Positions 8,272-16,285 of a DNA stretch of 64,000 bases are shown here, in pieces. Within the stretch, counting starts at the first letter, position 1. Each line of letters starts with the position of its first letter. The stretch is from Mesorhizobium ciceri biovar biserrulae WSM1271 (GTDB taxonomy: Bacteria; Pseudomonadota; Alphaproteobacteria; Rhizobiales; Rhizobiaceae). The DNA is taken from assembly GCF_000185905.1 (NCBI RefSeq), contig NC_014923.1, positions 4,797,501 through 4,861,500 on the forward strand, read 5' to 3'. Under the pieces are notes generated by a model. The model was given only the letters and a program-made list of their open reading frames with translations, was not told the origin of the DNA and ran no database searches. Position numbers and translations under genes: made by a program.

Positions 8272-8373
8272 TCCCCCCACAGCCCAATGCCCGGCGCAGC
8301 CATACGGTTCACTTGCTGCGGCACCGGCCGTGTGTCCGGCAGCCGCGGGCGGTTCGGCAAACAGGGGGGTCAG

Positions 8374-8655
8374 ATGCTTGGAATCGATGCCTGGGTGTCG
8401 CTTTTCGGACCGGCCTACTTTGCCTATGCCGGCATAACGGTTCCGGTCATGGTGACGTGGGCAATTGCCTGCGCCGCACTGGCGATGTGGAATAACCGTG
8501 AAAGCCGCAGACAGGCGAGGCAGGCCCCGGGCGCCGTGGTCTCCCGCTCCTGGCGTGTCAGTATCGGGATGTTTGTGCTGGTCGCCGCCGGCTATATCGC
8601 CGCTCACTCTGCCGTCTATCTCGCAGTCCGTCATTTCGCCAGAATGTGGCTCTGA
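8374..8655 (+). CDS. small two-helix membrane protein, hypothetical
   Basis: 93 residues starting MLGIDAWVSLFGPAYFAY, with a strong purine-rich ribosome-binding site (caggggggtcag) immediately upstream, which decides the start at 8374 over 8287. Two hydrophobic segments, about 11-38 and 67-87, flank an Arg-rich loop (NNRESRRQARQ), placing the loop in the cytoplasm by the positive-inside rule. No family is recognised. The last 20 bases of the gene, including the stop codon, are tandemly duplicated, so an identical second stop follows. Confidence 0.6.
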   Translation: MLGIDAWVSLFGPAYFAYAGITVPVMVTWAIACAALAMWNNRESRRQARQAPGAVVSRSWRVSIGMFVLVAAGYIAAHSAVYLAVRHFARMWL

Positions 8656-8675
8656 TCGCCAGAATGTGGCTCTGA
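8636..8675. repeat. 20-bp perfect tandem duplication at a stop codon
   Basis: tcgccagaatgtggctctga occurs at 8636-8655 and again at 8656-8675 with no mismatch. The first copy ends in the TGA stop of the preceding membrane-protein gene. Perfect identity points to a recent slippage or duplication event. Confidence 0.95.
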
Positions 8676-8691
8676 GACCGGCCTCTCAGGC

Positions 8692-9396
8692 TCAGATCTC
8701 GAACTCGCCCTGCCCTTCATCCATGGCACTGACGGTTTCGGCTGCCAGCGCCCTGGTGATCGGCGTCTTGCGTTCGAGCGCGGTCCGGTCGAGCCGCTCC
8801 ACCACGCGCATCGCTGTCGCCAGCGAGCGCTCGATGCGGCGGACCAGATATTGCACGACATGCGGTTCGACCTCGATCTGACGGTCGGCGAAGAGTTTTG
8901 TGATGACGCCTGCCAGCAGGAGATCGTCGGGCTCATGAATTTCGACTGTCGCAGCCGCCTTCAGCCGCGAGGCAAGATCAGGCAGGCCAACACCCCAGGC
9001 CGAGGGAAAGCGGCGCGCCGTCAGAAGCAGTTGCGAGCCGGCACCACGCACCGCATTGATCAGATGGAACAGGCCTTGTTCGTCAACCGTCCCGGTATCG
9101 ACATCGTCGATCAGCGCCGGCCGCGCGCCGAGATTGGCGATGCTGTCGCCGATGCGCCTGGCGTCGACCGCCGCCGCATTGGCACGCGCGCGCCAGATCG
9201 AGGCCAGATGCGTCTTGCCAGAACCCGCGGGACCGGCCAGCACCACCACCGGCGATGGCCAGTCCGGCCAGCGGTCGACCAGCGCAACCGCCTGGTTGTT
9301 GGTGCCGGAGACGACGAGTTCGTCACGCGAATAGCCGGTGCCATGGCCGAGGTCGAGCGGCAACTGGCGCGGCGGGTCGGTTGGCTGGGCAGTCAC
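8692..9396 (-). CDS. hdaA: HdaA, DnaA-inactivating AAA+ protein
   Basis: 234-residue DnaA-related protein. A clamp-binding peptide QLPLDL lies at 11-16, as in Hda, so the protein should dock on the DNA polymerase sliding clamp and stimulate DnaA-ATP hydrolysis (regulatory inactivation of DnaA). Walker A GPAGSGKT is at 55-62, and the Walker B-like LIDDVD segment is near residue 95. The C-terminus has the Hda-type lid (VQYLVRRIERSLATAMRVVERLD) and no DnaA DNA-binding domain IV. Translation starts at GTG, one base after the stop of the AI-2E family gene upstream, so the two are coupled. The order CDP-alcohol transferase, AI-2E permease, hdaA is one I associate with rhizobia. Confidence 0.92.
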   Translation of the reverse strand: MTAQPTDPPRQLPLDLGHGTGYSRDELVVSGTNNQAVALVDRWPDWPSPVVVLAGPAGSGKTHLASIWRARANAAAVDARRIGDSIANLGARPALIDDVDTGTVDEQGLFHLINAVRGAGSQLLLTARRFPSAWGVGLPDLASRLKAAATVEIHEPDDLLLAGVITKLFADRQIEVEPHVVQYLVRRIERSLATAMRVVERLDRTALERKTPITRALAAETVSAMDEGQGEFEI

Positions 9397-9397
9397 T

Positions 9398-10600
9398 TCA
9401 GCGACGCGGTTGCGTGCGGTGGCCGCCGCCGCGATCGGCCGGAAGCTGCGGCACAGGTGCCGCGCCGCGACCCTTGTAGAGCGGCGATTCGAGATAGCGG
9501 GCTATTGCGAACCGCACCAGCACGGCGACGGCGGCCGAAGCCGGCACCGCGATCAACAAGCCGACGAAGCCGAACAGCGCGCCGAAGGCAAACAGCGAAA
9601 ACATCAGCCATACCGGGTGCAGGCCGACGCTCTTGCCGACCAGCCGCGGCTGCAGGATGTTGCCCTCGATGAACTGGCCGATGAAAAACACGACCGCGAC
9701 CGCGACGATCATCGTCCAGTCCGGCCAGAACTGGACGAAGGCGACGCCGACGGCCAGCACCAGCCCGGTCAGCGAGCCGACATAGGGGATGAAGGAAATC
9801 AGCCCGGCGAACAGGCCGATGAGGATGCCGAAGTTCAGTCCGGTCAGCGTCAGCCCGGTGGCATACATGGCGCCCAGCACCAGGCACAGCGTGCCCTGGC
9901 CACGCACGAAGCCTGCCGTGGCGGTGTTGATGTCCCGTGCGATGGCGCGCACGGTCTGGACGTTGTCGCGTGGCACCCAGCCGTCGATGACCGCCACCAT
10001 GCGGTCCCAGTCGAGCAGCATGTAGAAGGCGACCACCGGTGTCACCACGAACAGGCTGACCACAGAAACCAGCGCCATGCCGGAACTCCACAGCGAGGTG
10101 AAGACGGTGGTGACAAAACCGAAGCCGGAGGTCAGCAGCGAATTCAGCCCGTCGCGCAAGCTATTGGCGTTGACGCCGAACTTCTGCTCCAGCCATTTCG
10201 GATCGAACGAGGTGATCAGGCTTTGCAGCCGGGTCAGATATTCCGGCAATTTGCCGGCGAAATCGGCCATCTGCGTGGCCAGAACCGGAATGAGGATGAC
10301 AAAGGCCAGGACCAGCACGATGAGGAAGGTGATGAGGATGACCACCGTCGCCATGAAACGCGACAGGCCGAGCCGCTGCAGCCGGTCGGCAACGGGATCG
10401 AGGAAATAGGCAAGCACCATGCCGGCGACGAAGGGCAGCAGGATGGCGCTGAAGACATAGAGGAAAAGCGCCAGCAGCGCGGCGCCGGCCAGCCAGAAGA
10501 AGATCTGGCGGCGAAAGGTCGCGGACGCGGCGATGTCGGCGGCCGCGGCCTCGATCGCCGCCGCTTCTGTCTCGGATGTCCGGAGTGGAGCCTTCGTCAT
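9398..10600 (-). CDS. AI-2E/PerM family membrane protein
   Basis: 400-residue polytopic protein of the PerM/YhhT (AI-2E transporter) superfamily. There is a paired N-terminal hydrophobic region (IFFWLAGAALLALFLYVFSAILLPFVAGMVLAYFLDP, spread over about 33-70), a large central amphipathic segment, and a C-terminal group of helices with the family motif region LIGLFAGLISFIPYVGSL. The acidic/helical N-terminal 30 residues are cytoplasmic. The family name derives from autoinducer-2 export, but many members move other solutes or have unknown function, so no substrate is assigned. It lies one base from both neighbours, which implies one transcript with the phosphatidyltransferase and hdaA. Confidence 0.85.
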   Translation of the reverse strand: MTKAPLRTSETEAAAIEAAAADIAASATFRRQIFFWLAGAALLALFLYVFSAILLPFVAGMVLAYFLDPVADRLQRLGLSRFMATVVILITFLIVLVLAFVILIPVLATQMADFAGKLPEYLTRLQSLITSFDPKWLEQKFGVNANSLRDGLNSLLTSGFGFVTTVFTSLWSSGMALVSVVSLFVVTPVVAFYMLLDWDRMVAVIDGWVPRDNVQTVRAIARDINTATAGFVRGQGTLCLVLGAMYATGLTLTGLNFGILIGLFAGLISFIPYVGSLTGLVLAVGVAFVQFWPDWTMIVAVAVVFFIGQFIEGNILQPRLVGKSVGLHPVWLMFSLFAFGALFGFVGLLIAVPASAAVAVLVRFAIARYLESPLYKGRGAAPVPQLPADRGGGHRTQPRR

Positions 10601-10601
10601 G

Positions 10602-11129
10602 TCAGCTCATGTGCCTCAGCCAAGTCACGAGATAGGCTGCGGCCGAAGCCACGGTCAAGACCCCGGACAGCAATATGAGAACCGGCCTCAGCGGGTCGAG
10701 ATGAACCGACAGGGCAAGCTCACCCAGCACAACCGCCGCCAGCACGATCTGGATGGCGGTGTTGGCCTTCGACACGAAAAGCGGTTTCATCTCGACCGGA
10801 TGGGCCATGACGGCGGACAGCAGGACCGCGCAGACGATCAACGCGTCGCGCGACACCATGGTGACGACCAGCCACAGCGGCAATTGCCCGATGAGGCCCA
10901 TGACCACGAACACCGAAACCAGCAGCAGCTTGTCGGCGATCGGATCGAGATAGGCGCCGAGCGTGGACTGCTGATTGAAACGGCGGGCGATGAAGCCATC
11001 GACGCCGTCCGAAATGCCGGCGACGAGGAACCCGGCAAAAGCCCAGTCCCAGCGCGCCTGCAGCATCGCCAGCACCACCGCCGGCACCAGGACAAGGCGC
11101 AGGATGGTGATCAGGTTGGGGATGGTCAA
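10602..11129 (-). CDS. CDP-alcohol phosphatidyltransferase family protein
   Basis: 175-residue inner-membrane enzyme with the full CDP-alcohol phosphatidyltransferase signature, D-x2-DG-x2-AR-x8-G-x3-D-x3-D, at Asp41, Asp44, Gly45, Ala48, Arg49, Gly58, Asp62 and Asp66, plus about five membrane helices. It would transfer a phosphatidyl group from CDP-diacylglycerol to an alcohol. A second member, PgsA, is at 41612-42208, so this copy may use another acceptor or be redundant. I choose a TTG start at 11129, preceded by aggaggt; the frame is open upstream but that part encodes implausible Ser/Arg-rich sequence. First gene of the chain with the AI-2E permease and hdaA, divergent from purM. Confidence 0.85.
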   Translation of the reverse strand: MTIPNLITILRLVLVPAVVLAMLQARWDWAFAGFLVAGISDGVDGFIARRFNQQSTLGAYLDPIADKLLLVSVFVVMGLIGQLPLWLVVTMVSRDALIVCAVLLSAVMAHPVEMKPLFVSKANTAIQIVLAAVVLGELALSVHLDPLRPVLILLSGVLTVASAAAYLVTWLRHMS

Positions 11130-11367
11130 ATGCCTGGCACCTCCTCTTGGTCGGAGATAGATGATGAAGATGGCGGGTGGCAACAAGGGAGGAGCTGCCG
11201 ATCTCCCCGCACGGGAGCGGCCTTCAGCTTGGCTTTCGCCAATCACGAGCGCCTGTACGTGCGCGCTGTCCACGGTTTTGTAGGCCGAGATGGCCGTTAT
11301 CCTTGCGGACAGAAACCGTTCATGCGAAGAGCCCGCGACAAGGAAAATTGCTGAACGGGCACCAGAA

Positions 11368-12443
<1,076 letters not shown>

Positions 12444-12447
<4 letters not shown>

Positions 12448-13157
12448 GCGCGCAGAGGAAACGCACCGTTGTCCTGATCTCGGGACGCGGCTCCAACATG
12501 ACCGCGCTGATTGCCGCGGCCAGCGACCCGTCGTTCCCGGCCGAGATCGTCGGTGTCATTTCCGATAAGGCGGATGCCGCCGGGCTCGGCATCGCCAGGG
12601 CGCGCGGCATCGCCACGCAGGTCGTCTCACGTGCCGACCACGGCAGCAAGCAGGCGCATGACGCCGCCATCGACGCGGCCCTTACCGCCTTCAACGCCGA
12701 GATCGTGGCGCTGGCCGGCTATATGCGCATCCTCAGCCCCGGCTTCGTCCAGAAATGGCAGGGCCGCATGATCAATATCCACCCTGCCCTGCTGCCGGCC
12801 TTCAAGGGGCTCGACACCCATGCGCGCGCGCTGGCCGCCGGCATCCGCATCCATGGCTGCACCGTGCACTTCGTCACCTCCGAGATGGATGACGGCCCGA
12901 TCATCGCACAGGCAGCCGTGCCGGTGATGGTCGGCGACACCGCCGATACATTGGCAGCCCGCGTGCTGAAGACCGAACACCGGCTCTATCCGCTGGCGCT
13001 GGGGCTGGTCGCCGAAGGCAAGGCGCGCATGGAGTCCGGCCGCACCGTGCTTGCCCACTTTGCCGACGATGCCGACAACGGCACCTCGGTGGTGATGGCC
13101 CCGGATCCGCTGCGCGAGGAAGCCGACCTCGAGCATCTGGCGCGCATCACGCCTTGA
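12444..13157 (+). CDS. purN: phosphoribosylglycinamide formyltransferase PurN
   Basis: 237-residue GAR transformylase using 10-formyl-tetrahydrofolate, third step of purine synthesis. The phosphate-binding N-terminus (LISGRGSNMTALI) and the catalytic residues are visible: Asn111 and His113 in MINIHPALLP, and the Asp in the EMDDGPII loop (149-150). It is about 20 residues longer than the E. coli enzyme, from a C-terminal extension ending ADLEHLARITP. The ATG overlaps the purM stop (ATGA at 12444-12447). A histidine-phosphatase gene follows by 13 bp and may share the transcript. Confidence 0.97.
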
Positions 13158-13170
13158 GCTTAGAGCGGCG

Positions 13171-13701
13171 ATGAAACAGCTTCTCCTGCTTCGTCACGCC
13201 AAATCCAGCTGGGACGACCCTGATCTCGATGATTTCGACCGGCCCTTGGCCGAACGCGGAGTGAAGGCAGCCCGGTTGATGGGGCGCGAGCTTGCGACGC
13301 GCGGCTGGCTGCCGGACCTGGCGCTGGTGTCGGCGGCGCTGCGCACCCGCGACACCTGGCGGCTTGTGGCGGCGGAATTGCCCGTCCCGCCCCAGGTCGC
13401 ATTCCTCAAGGCGCTGTACGATGCTTCAGCGGCGGACATTCTGAGCCAGATTGGTCAAACCGACGCTTCGAGCGGCAGCTTGCTGGTAATTGGCCACAAT
13501 CCGGGCCTGGAGCAGTTGGCCAGACAGCTTGCCGGGCCGGGGTCAGACGCCAAGGCGATCGCAAGACTTGAGGAAAAATTCCCGACGGGAGCCCTCGCCC
13601 GGGTGGTCTTCAAAGGCGATTGGTCCGTCGTGTCCCCCGCCCGGCTGACACATTGCTTGCGGCCCAAGGACCTGGGCCCGCGGCCGAAGGACCTGGGCTA
13701 G
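13171..13701 (+). CDS. SixA-like histidine phosphatase
   Basis: 176-residue protein of the histidine phosphatase (phosphoglycerate-mutase-like) superfamily. The phosphate pocket is visible: Arg8-His9 (LLLLRHAKSSW), Arg58 or Arg60 in ALRTRDT, and the second catalytic His109 (VIGHNPGLEQLA). The compact size and missing insertions place it with the SixA branch, which removes phosphate from phosphohistidine in phosphorelays, although small-molecule substrates are possible. Odd feature: the C-terminus reads RPKDLGPRPKDLG because the last 21 bp are imperfectly duplicated; homologues normally end near a single such segment. It follows purN by 13 bp. Confidence 0.85.
   Translation: MKQLLLLRHAKSSWDDPDLDDFDRPLAERGVKAARLMGRELATRGWLPDLALVSAALRTRDTWRLVAAELPVPPQVAFLKALYDASAADILSQIGQTDASSGSLLVIGHNPGLEQLARQLAGPGSDAKAIARLEEKFPTGALARVVFKGDWSVVSPARLTHCLRPKDLGPRPKDLG
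13659..13700. repeat. 21-bp imperfect tandem duplication in a gene end
   Basis: Units 13659-13679 and 13680-13700 share gcggcc-aaggacctgggc and differ at three positions. The duplication adds seven in-frame residues to the C-terminus of the SixA-like protein just before its TAG stop. Confidence 0.88.
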
Positions 13702-13713
13702 TGTCCATGGCAG

Positions 13714-13738
13714 GTGCGGCGGGTCAAGCCCGCCGCAC
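13714..13738. terminator. hairpin between convergent genes
   Basis: Perfect 10-bp arms 13714-13723 (gtgcggcggg) and 13729-13738 (cccgccgcac) with a 5-nt loop lie between the convergent SixA-like and DUF680-A genes. There is no U-tract on either side, so intrinsic termination is only probable. Confidence 0.55.
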
Positions 13739-13752
13739 ATCCGCTTGAGCCG

Positions 13753-13986
13753 TCAGTTTCCCCAGTTGCCCTGACCGGATTCCGGCTGGACCGAATCGGG
13801 CGTCAGCGTGAGGTCGCGGTGCTTGACCTGCCTGTGGGTCGAAGCCGTGTAGCTGTGGTCGACATTGACCGCGTGCGAGGTGACGGCCGGCTGATTGACA
13901 TTGTCCGAACCATAGTTGTCGCTGCCGGCAAAAGCGGCACCAGTGGCAACGAGGATGGCGGCGGCGGCAAGAGCGATCCTGTTCAT
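13753..13986 (-). CDS. DUF680 protein, copy A
   Basis: 77-residue secreted protein of the DUF680 family. The signal peptide MNRIALAAAAILVATGAAFA (1-20) is followed by the family hallmark GSDNYGSDNVNQPAV and ends SGQGNWGN. Family function is unknown. The ATG at 13986 follows a gga/ggag site. This copy differs from the three-gene array to the right in its middle (HAVNVDHSYTASTHRQVKHRD), but the roughly 310 bp upstream are related to the region upstream of copy D, so it came from a segmental duplication. It has its own promoter region and probably a separate transcript. Confidence 0.88.
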   Translation of the reverse strand: MNRIALAAAAILVATGAAFAGSDNYGSDNVNQPAVTSHAVNVDHSYTASTHRQVKHRDLTLTPDSVQPESGQGNWGN

Positions 13987-14300
13987 TCTATTTACTCCGG
14001 TATTCCTGATTCTGTCCGTCTAGTGGCGTGCCCCTGGGGAGGAAATTTCGCGTCGCTCGGACAACCTCGATCTGGGTTTTTCGTGCGCCGACTTCCAATC
14101 ACGAAGACGTTCCCTCACGCGCGGCATCGGGACCTCGAACGTCGGCCAAGGGATTGAGCTCACCCTGTTTTATCAGTTTATCTCAGACGCTTACAAGGAG
14201 GGTGCCTGACGCATGATGCGGCGGTTCATCGAGCCAGCGCTCGCCATCCGTTCACGATTCGTCAACATAAATTGAACCAGCTGGTTCGATTTACGATCGG
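13987..14300. repeat. duplicated upstream region of DUF680 copy A
   Basis: This stretch holds no gene. It is alignable by eye with 15131-15440. Shared blocks: gtccgtctagtggcgtgccc at about 14011-14030; ggaatttcgcgtcgctcgga after it; ttccaatcacgaagacgttccc at about 14092; and gtcaaca-aaat-gaac with a palindrome at 14261-14292. Divergence between blocks shows the duplication is not recent. It presumably carries the promoter of copy A. Confidence 0.75.
14269..14292. promoter_or_regulatory. 24-bp palindrome upstream of DUF680 copy A
   Basis: AAATTGAACCAG followed by CTGGTTCGATTT: 11 of 12 base pairs are symmetric. A related palindrome with the same gaac/ggttc core is at the equivalent place upstream of copy D (15408-15431). 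Position and symmetry suggest a protein-binding site retained through the duplication. Confidence 0.55.
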
Positions 14301-14343
14301 CGCTCCGACACCGATGCCGTCGGCCGAAATCCTGCTCATGCAT

Positions 14344-14380
14344 AAAAAACAAGAGCGGCGGGCAAGGCCCACCGCTCTTT
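14344..14380 (-). terminator. intrinsic terminator of DUF680 D-C-B transcript
   Basis: Read on the minus strand, a GC-rich stem (GAGCGGTGGGC with GCCCGCCGCTC, loop of about 3 nt) is followed by TTGTTTTTT. It lies 20 bp past the stop of copy B and is a textbook rho-independent terminator. Confidence 0.85.
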
Positions 14381-14400
14381 GTGGTCGCAGACTTCAGAAA

Positions 14401-14628
14401 TCAACGACCCCAGATGCCCTGACCCGACTGAGCCGGCACGTTGGCATTGGCATCACCCTGCGTCTTTACGGACTTCGGGATCGAGCCGGTGTGCGTGGTG
14501 TCGATGTCGGACACGGACTGGTTCGCAACAGGCTGGTTGGCATTGTAAGAGCCGTAGTTGTCGCTGCCGGCAAAAGCGGTGCCCGTGGCAACGAGGATGG
14601 CGGCGGCGGTGAGTGCGATCTTGGTCAT
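14401..14628 (-). CDS. DUF680 protein, copy B
   Basis: 75-residue exported DUF680 protein. Signal peptide MTKIALTAAAILVATGTAFA, then GSDNYGSYNANQPVANQ, a Thr/Ser-rich middle (SVSDIDTTHTGSIPKSVK) and the end SGQGIWGR. The start at 14628 has aggag eight bases upstream; the frame extends seven codons further but that would bury the ribosome-binding site. It is last in the D-C-B array (about 47-bp gaps) and is followed by a strong terminator. Its C-terminus resembles copy A (SGQG-WG) more than copies C and D, so the array has a mixed history. Function unknown. Confidence 0.88.
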   Translation of the reverse strand: MTKIALTAAAILVATGTAFAGSDNYGSYNANQPVANQSVSDIDTTHTGSIPKSVKTQGDANANVPAQSGQGIWGR

Positions 14629-14675
14629 TTTAGTTACTCCTGAGTTCAATGTTGGGTCGATATCGGCAGTCGCGA

Positions 14676-14879
14676 TTAGCGGCCGAAGAGGTTGCGGTCA
14701 GCGCCCTGCGAAGCGGGGGCCTGGACGGTTTGCGTCGACTTGGAGATCGAAGCAGTGGCCGACTGGTCGACGGTGACGGCAGGCTGATTGGCGTTGGCCG
14801 AGCCATAATTGTCGCTGCCGGCAAAAGCAGTGCCCGTGGCAACGAGGATGGCGGCAGCGGTAAGAGCGATCTTGGTCAT
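14676..14879 (-). CDS. DUF680 protein, copy C
   Basis: 67-residue exported DUF680 protein, nearly identical to copy D. Signal peptide MTKIALTAAAILVATGTAFA, hallmark GSDNYGSANANQPAV, then TVDQSATASISKSTQ and the end SQGADRNLFGR. Copies C and D differ only at a few central residues (TVDQSATASIS against AVDHSITASVS). The intergenic DNA before it is nearly the same as that before copy B, showing a unit of about 251 bp tandemly duplicated. The ribosome-binding site (caggagtaatt) sits in the repeated leader. Confidence 0.88.
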   Translation of the reverse strand: MTKIALTAAAILVATGTAFAGSDNYGSANANQPAVTVDQSATASISKSTQTVQAPASQGADRNLFGR

Positions 14880-14926
14880 TTTAATTACTCCTGAGTTCAA
14901 GTTTGGGTCGATATCGGCAGTCGCGA

Positions 14927-15130
14927 TTAGCGGCCGAAGAGGTTGCGGTCAGCGCCCTGCGAAGCGGGGGCCTGGACGGTCTGCGTCGACTTGGAGACCG
15001 AAGCGGTGATCGAATGGTCGACAGCGACGGCAGGCTGATTGGCGTTGGCCGAGCCATAATTGTCGCTGCCGGCAAAAGCAGTGCCCGTGGCAACGAGGAT
15101 GGCGGCGGCGGTAAGAGCGATCTTGGTCAT
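14927..15130 (-). CDS. DUF680 protein, copy D
   Basis: 67-residue exported DUF680 protein and first gene of the D-C-B array. Signal peptide and GSDNYGSANANQPAV hallmark as in copy C. The leader (ggagtaattaaaATG) holds the ribosome-binding site. Upstream lies the long region (15131-15440) that is related to the one before copy A, so this copy carries the array promoter. Duplicated small secreted proteins under one promoter suggest a dosage benefit, for example in the periplasm or envelope, but the family has no known role. Confidence 0.88.
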   Translation of the reverse strand: MTKIALTAAAILVATGTAFAGSDNYGSANANQPAVAVDHSITASVSKSTQTVQAPASQGADRNLFGR

Positions 15131-15440
15131 TTTAATTACTCCAGTATTTGTCATGTCCGTCTAGTGGCGTGCCCTTGGGAGGAATTTCGCGTCGCTCGGA
15201 CCACCCCGAGATGGGCTCGCGCTGCCGCGGATTCCAATCACGAAGATGTTCCCCCGCGGCTCGAATCCAGGCCTTGAAATTTGACACAGGGTCTCGGCGG
15301 TCATAATTTAACTGTTTGAAATCAGATAGTTAATCGATAACGCCCATCACCAGGCGCGACCGCTCGCCAGGCCGGCGTTCACCATCTGCTACACAGTGCG
15401 TCAACAGAAATCGAACTGAACGGTTCGGTTTGAAGCGATT
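15131..15440. repeat. duplicated upstream region of DUF680 copy D
   Basis: Partner of 13987-14300. Shared blocks are gtccgtctagtggcgtgccc at 15155, ggaatttcgcgtcgctcgga at 15181, ttccaatcacgaagatgttccc at about 15232 and gcgtcaacagaaatcgaac at 15398. The remaining bases to 15594 lead into the response-regulator gene and show no further gene. The region serves divergent genes, the DUF680 array and the two-component system. Confidence 0.75.
15408..15431. promoter_or_regulatory. palindrome upstream of DUF680 copy D
   Basis: AAATCGAACTGA followed by ACGGTTCGGTTT, 9 of 12 pairs symmetric, with the cgaac/gttcg arms conserved relative to 14269-14292. It lies 164 bp upstream of the response-regulator start and 278 bp upstream of copy D. 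Confidence 0.5.
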
Positions 15441-15594
15441 GCGCACCATCTGAACTTCTGGATCTCCTACATTTGCCTTGCGGTTGGATCGAGATTATCG
15501 CTTGTGCACGATCATCAATCGGGCGCGACTTGGCGGCGCCAGTTGAAGAAGTGGCGGAAATCCGGGTGACCTGCACCCCAGGACAGCGATAGAA

Positions 15595-16272
15595 ATGCGG
15601 TTGCTGCTTGTAGAAGACAATCGCGAGCTGGCGGATTGGCTGGGCAAGACCCTGCGTCAGGCGAACTATGTCGTCGACATCGTCCATGATGGCGAGGATG
15701 TCGAACACGCGCTCGCCGCCGGTGACCACGCGCTTGTCATCCTCGACCTTGCGCTGCCGCGCATGAGCGGGCTGGAGGTGCTGCGAATGTTGCGGACGCG
15801 CGGCAACCGGGTGCCGGTGATCGTGCTGACCGCAAACGCCAGTCTCGACGGCCGGGTCAAGGGCCTCAATGAGGGCGCCGACGACTATCTGGCCAAGCCC
15901 TTCCAGATCGAAGAGCTCGAAGCACGAATCCGCGCGCAATTGCGCCGTGCCAATGACCGCACCGCGCCGGTCGTTGCCTGCGGTGATCTCGTCTTCGACA
16001 CCAACACGCGGCTGTTTTCGCTTGCCGGCGAGGCGCTGGCGCTGACACCGCGCGAGCATGCCGTGCTTGAGCAATTGATGGTCAAGGCCGGACGCACGGT
16101 GAGCAAGGCGGCATTGTCGGCCGCGATCTACGATTTCGAGACCGACGCCGATCCCAGCGCCATCGAGATCTACGTGCACCGCGTGCGCAAGAAGCTCGAC
16201 GGGTCGCGGGTCCAGATCGCCACACTGCGTGGCCTCGGCTACCTGTTGCGCCAAGACGATTTGGCGCCGTGA
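15595..16272 (+). CDS. OmpR-family response regulator (TctD-like)
   Basis: 225-residue two-domain response regulator. The receiver has the acidic pocket (VEDN at 6-9), phospho-acceptor Asp51 (VILDLALP), the conserved Thr in VLTANA and Lys in LAKPF. The C-terminal winged helix shows LTPREHAVLEQLMVKAGRTVSK and the recognition part SAIEIYVHRVRKKLDG. It resembles TctD/QseB regulators. The kinase gene starts 13 bp downstream, making a cognate pair. Phosphorylation should alter transcription of membrane or transport genes; the convergent ABC transporter is one candidate but nothing in the sequence proves it. Confidence 0.93.
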   Translation: MRLLLVEDNRELADWLGKTLRQANYVVDIVHDGEDVEHALAAGDHALVILDLALPRMSGLEVLRMLRTRGNRVPVIVLTANASLDGRVKGLNEGADDYLAKPFQIEELEARIRAQLRRANDRTAPVVACGDLVFDTNTRLFSLAGEALALTPREHAVLEQLMVKAGRTVSKAALSAAIYDFETDADPSAIEIYVHRVRKKLDGSRVQIATLRGLGYLLRQDDLAP

Positions 16273-16285
16273 CGATCCTGGCGCC

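Noticed and set aside
9338..10678. 446-codon open frame opposite the AI-2E family gene
   Set aside because: His/Gln/Asp-rich low-complexity translation antisense to a typical membrane protein.
14629..15154. DUF680 tandem repeats considered as a CRISPR-like array
   Set aside because: The repeat unit is about 251 bp and contains a whole coding gene; there are no short regular spacers.
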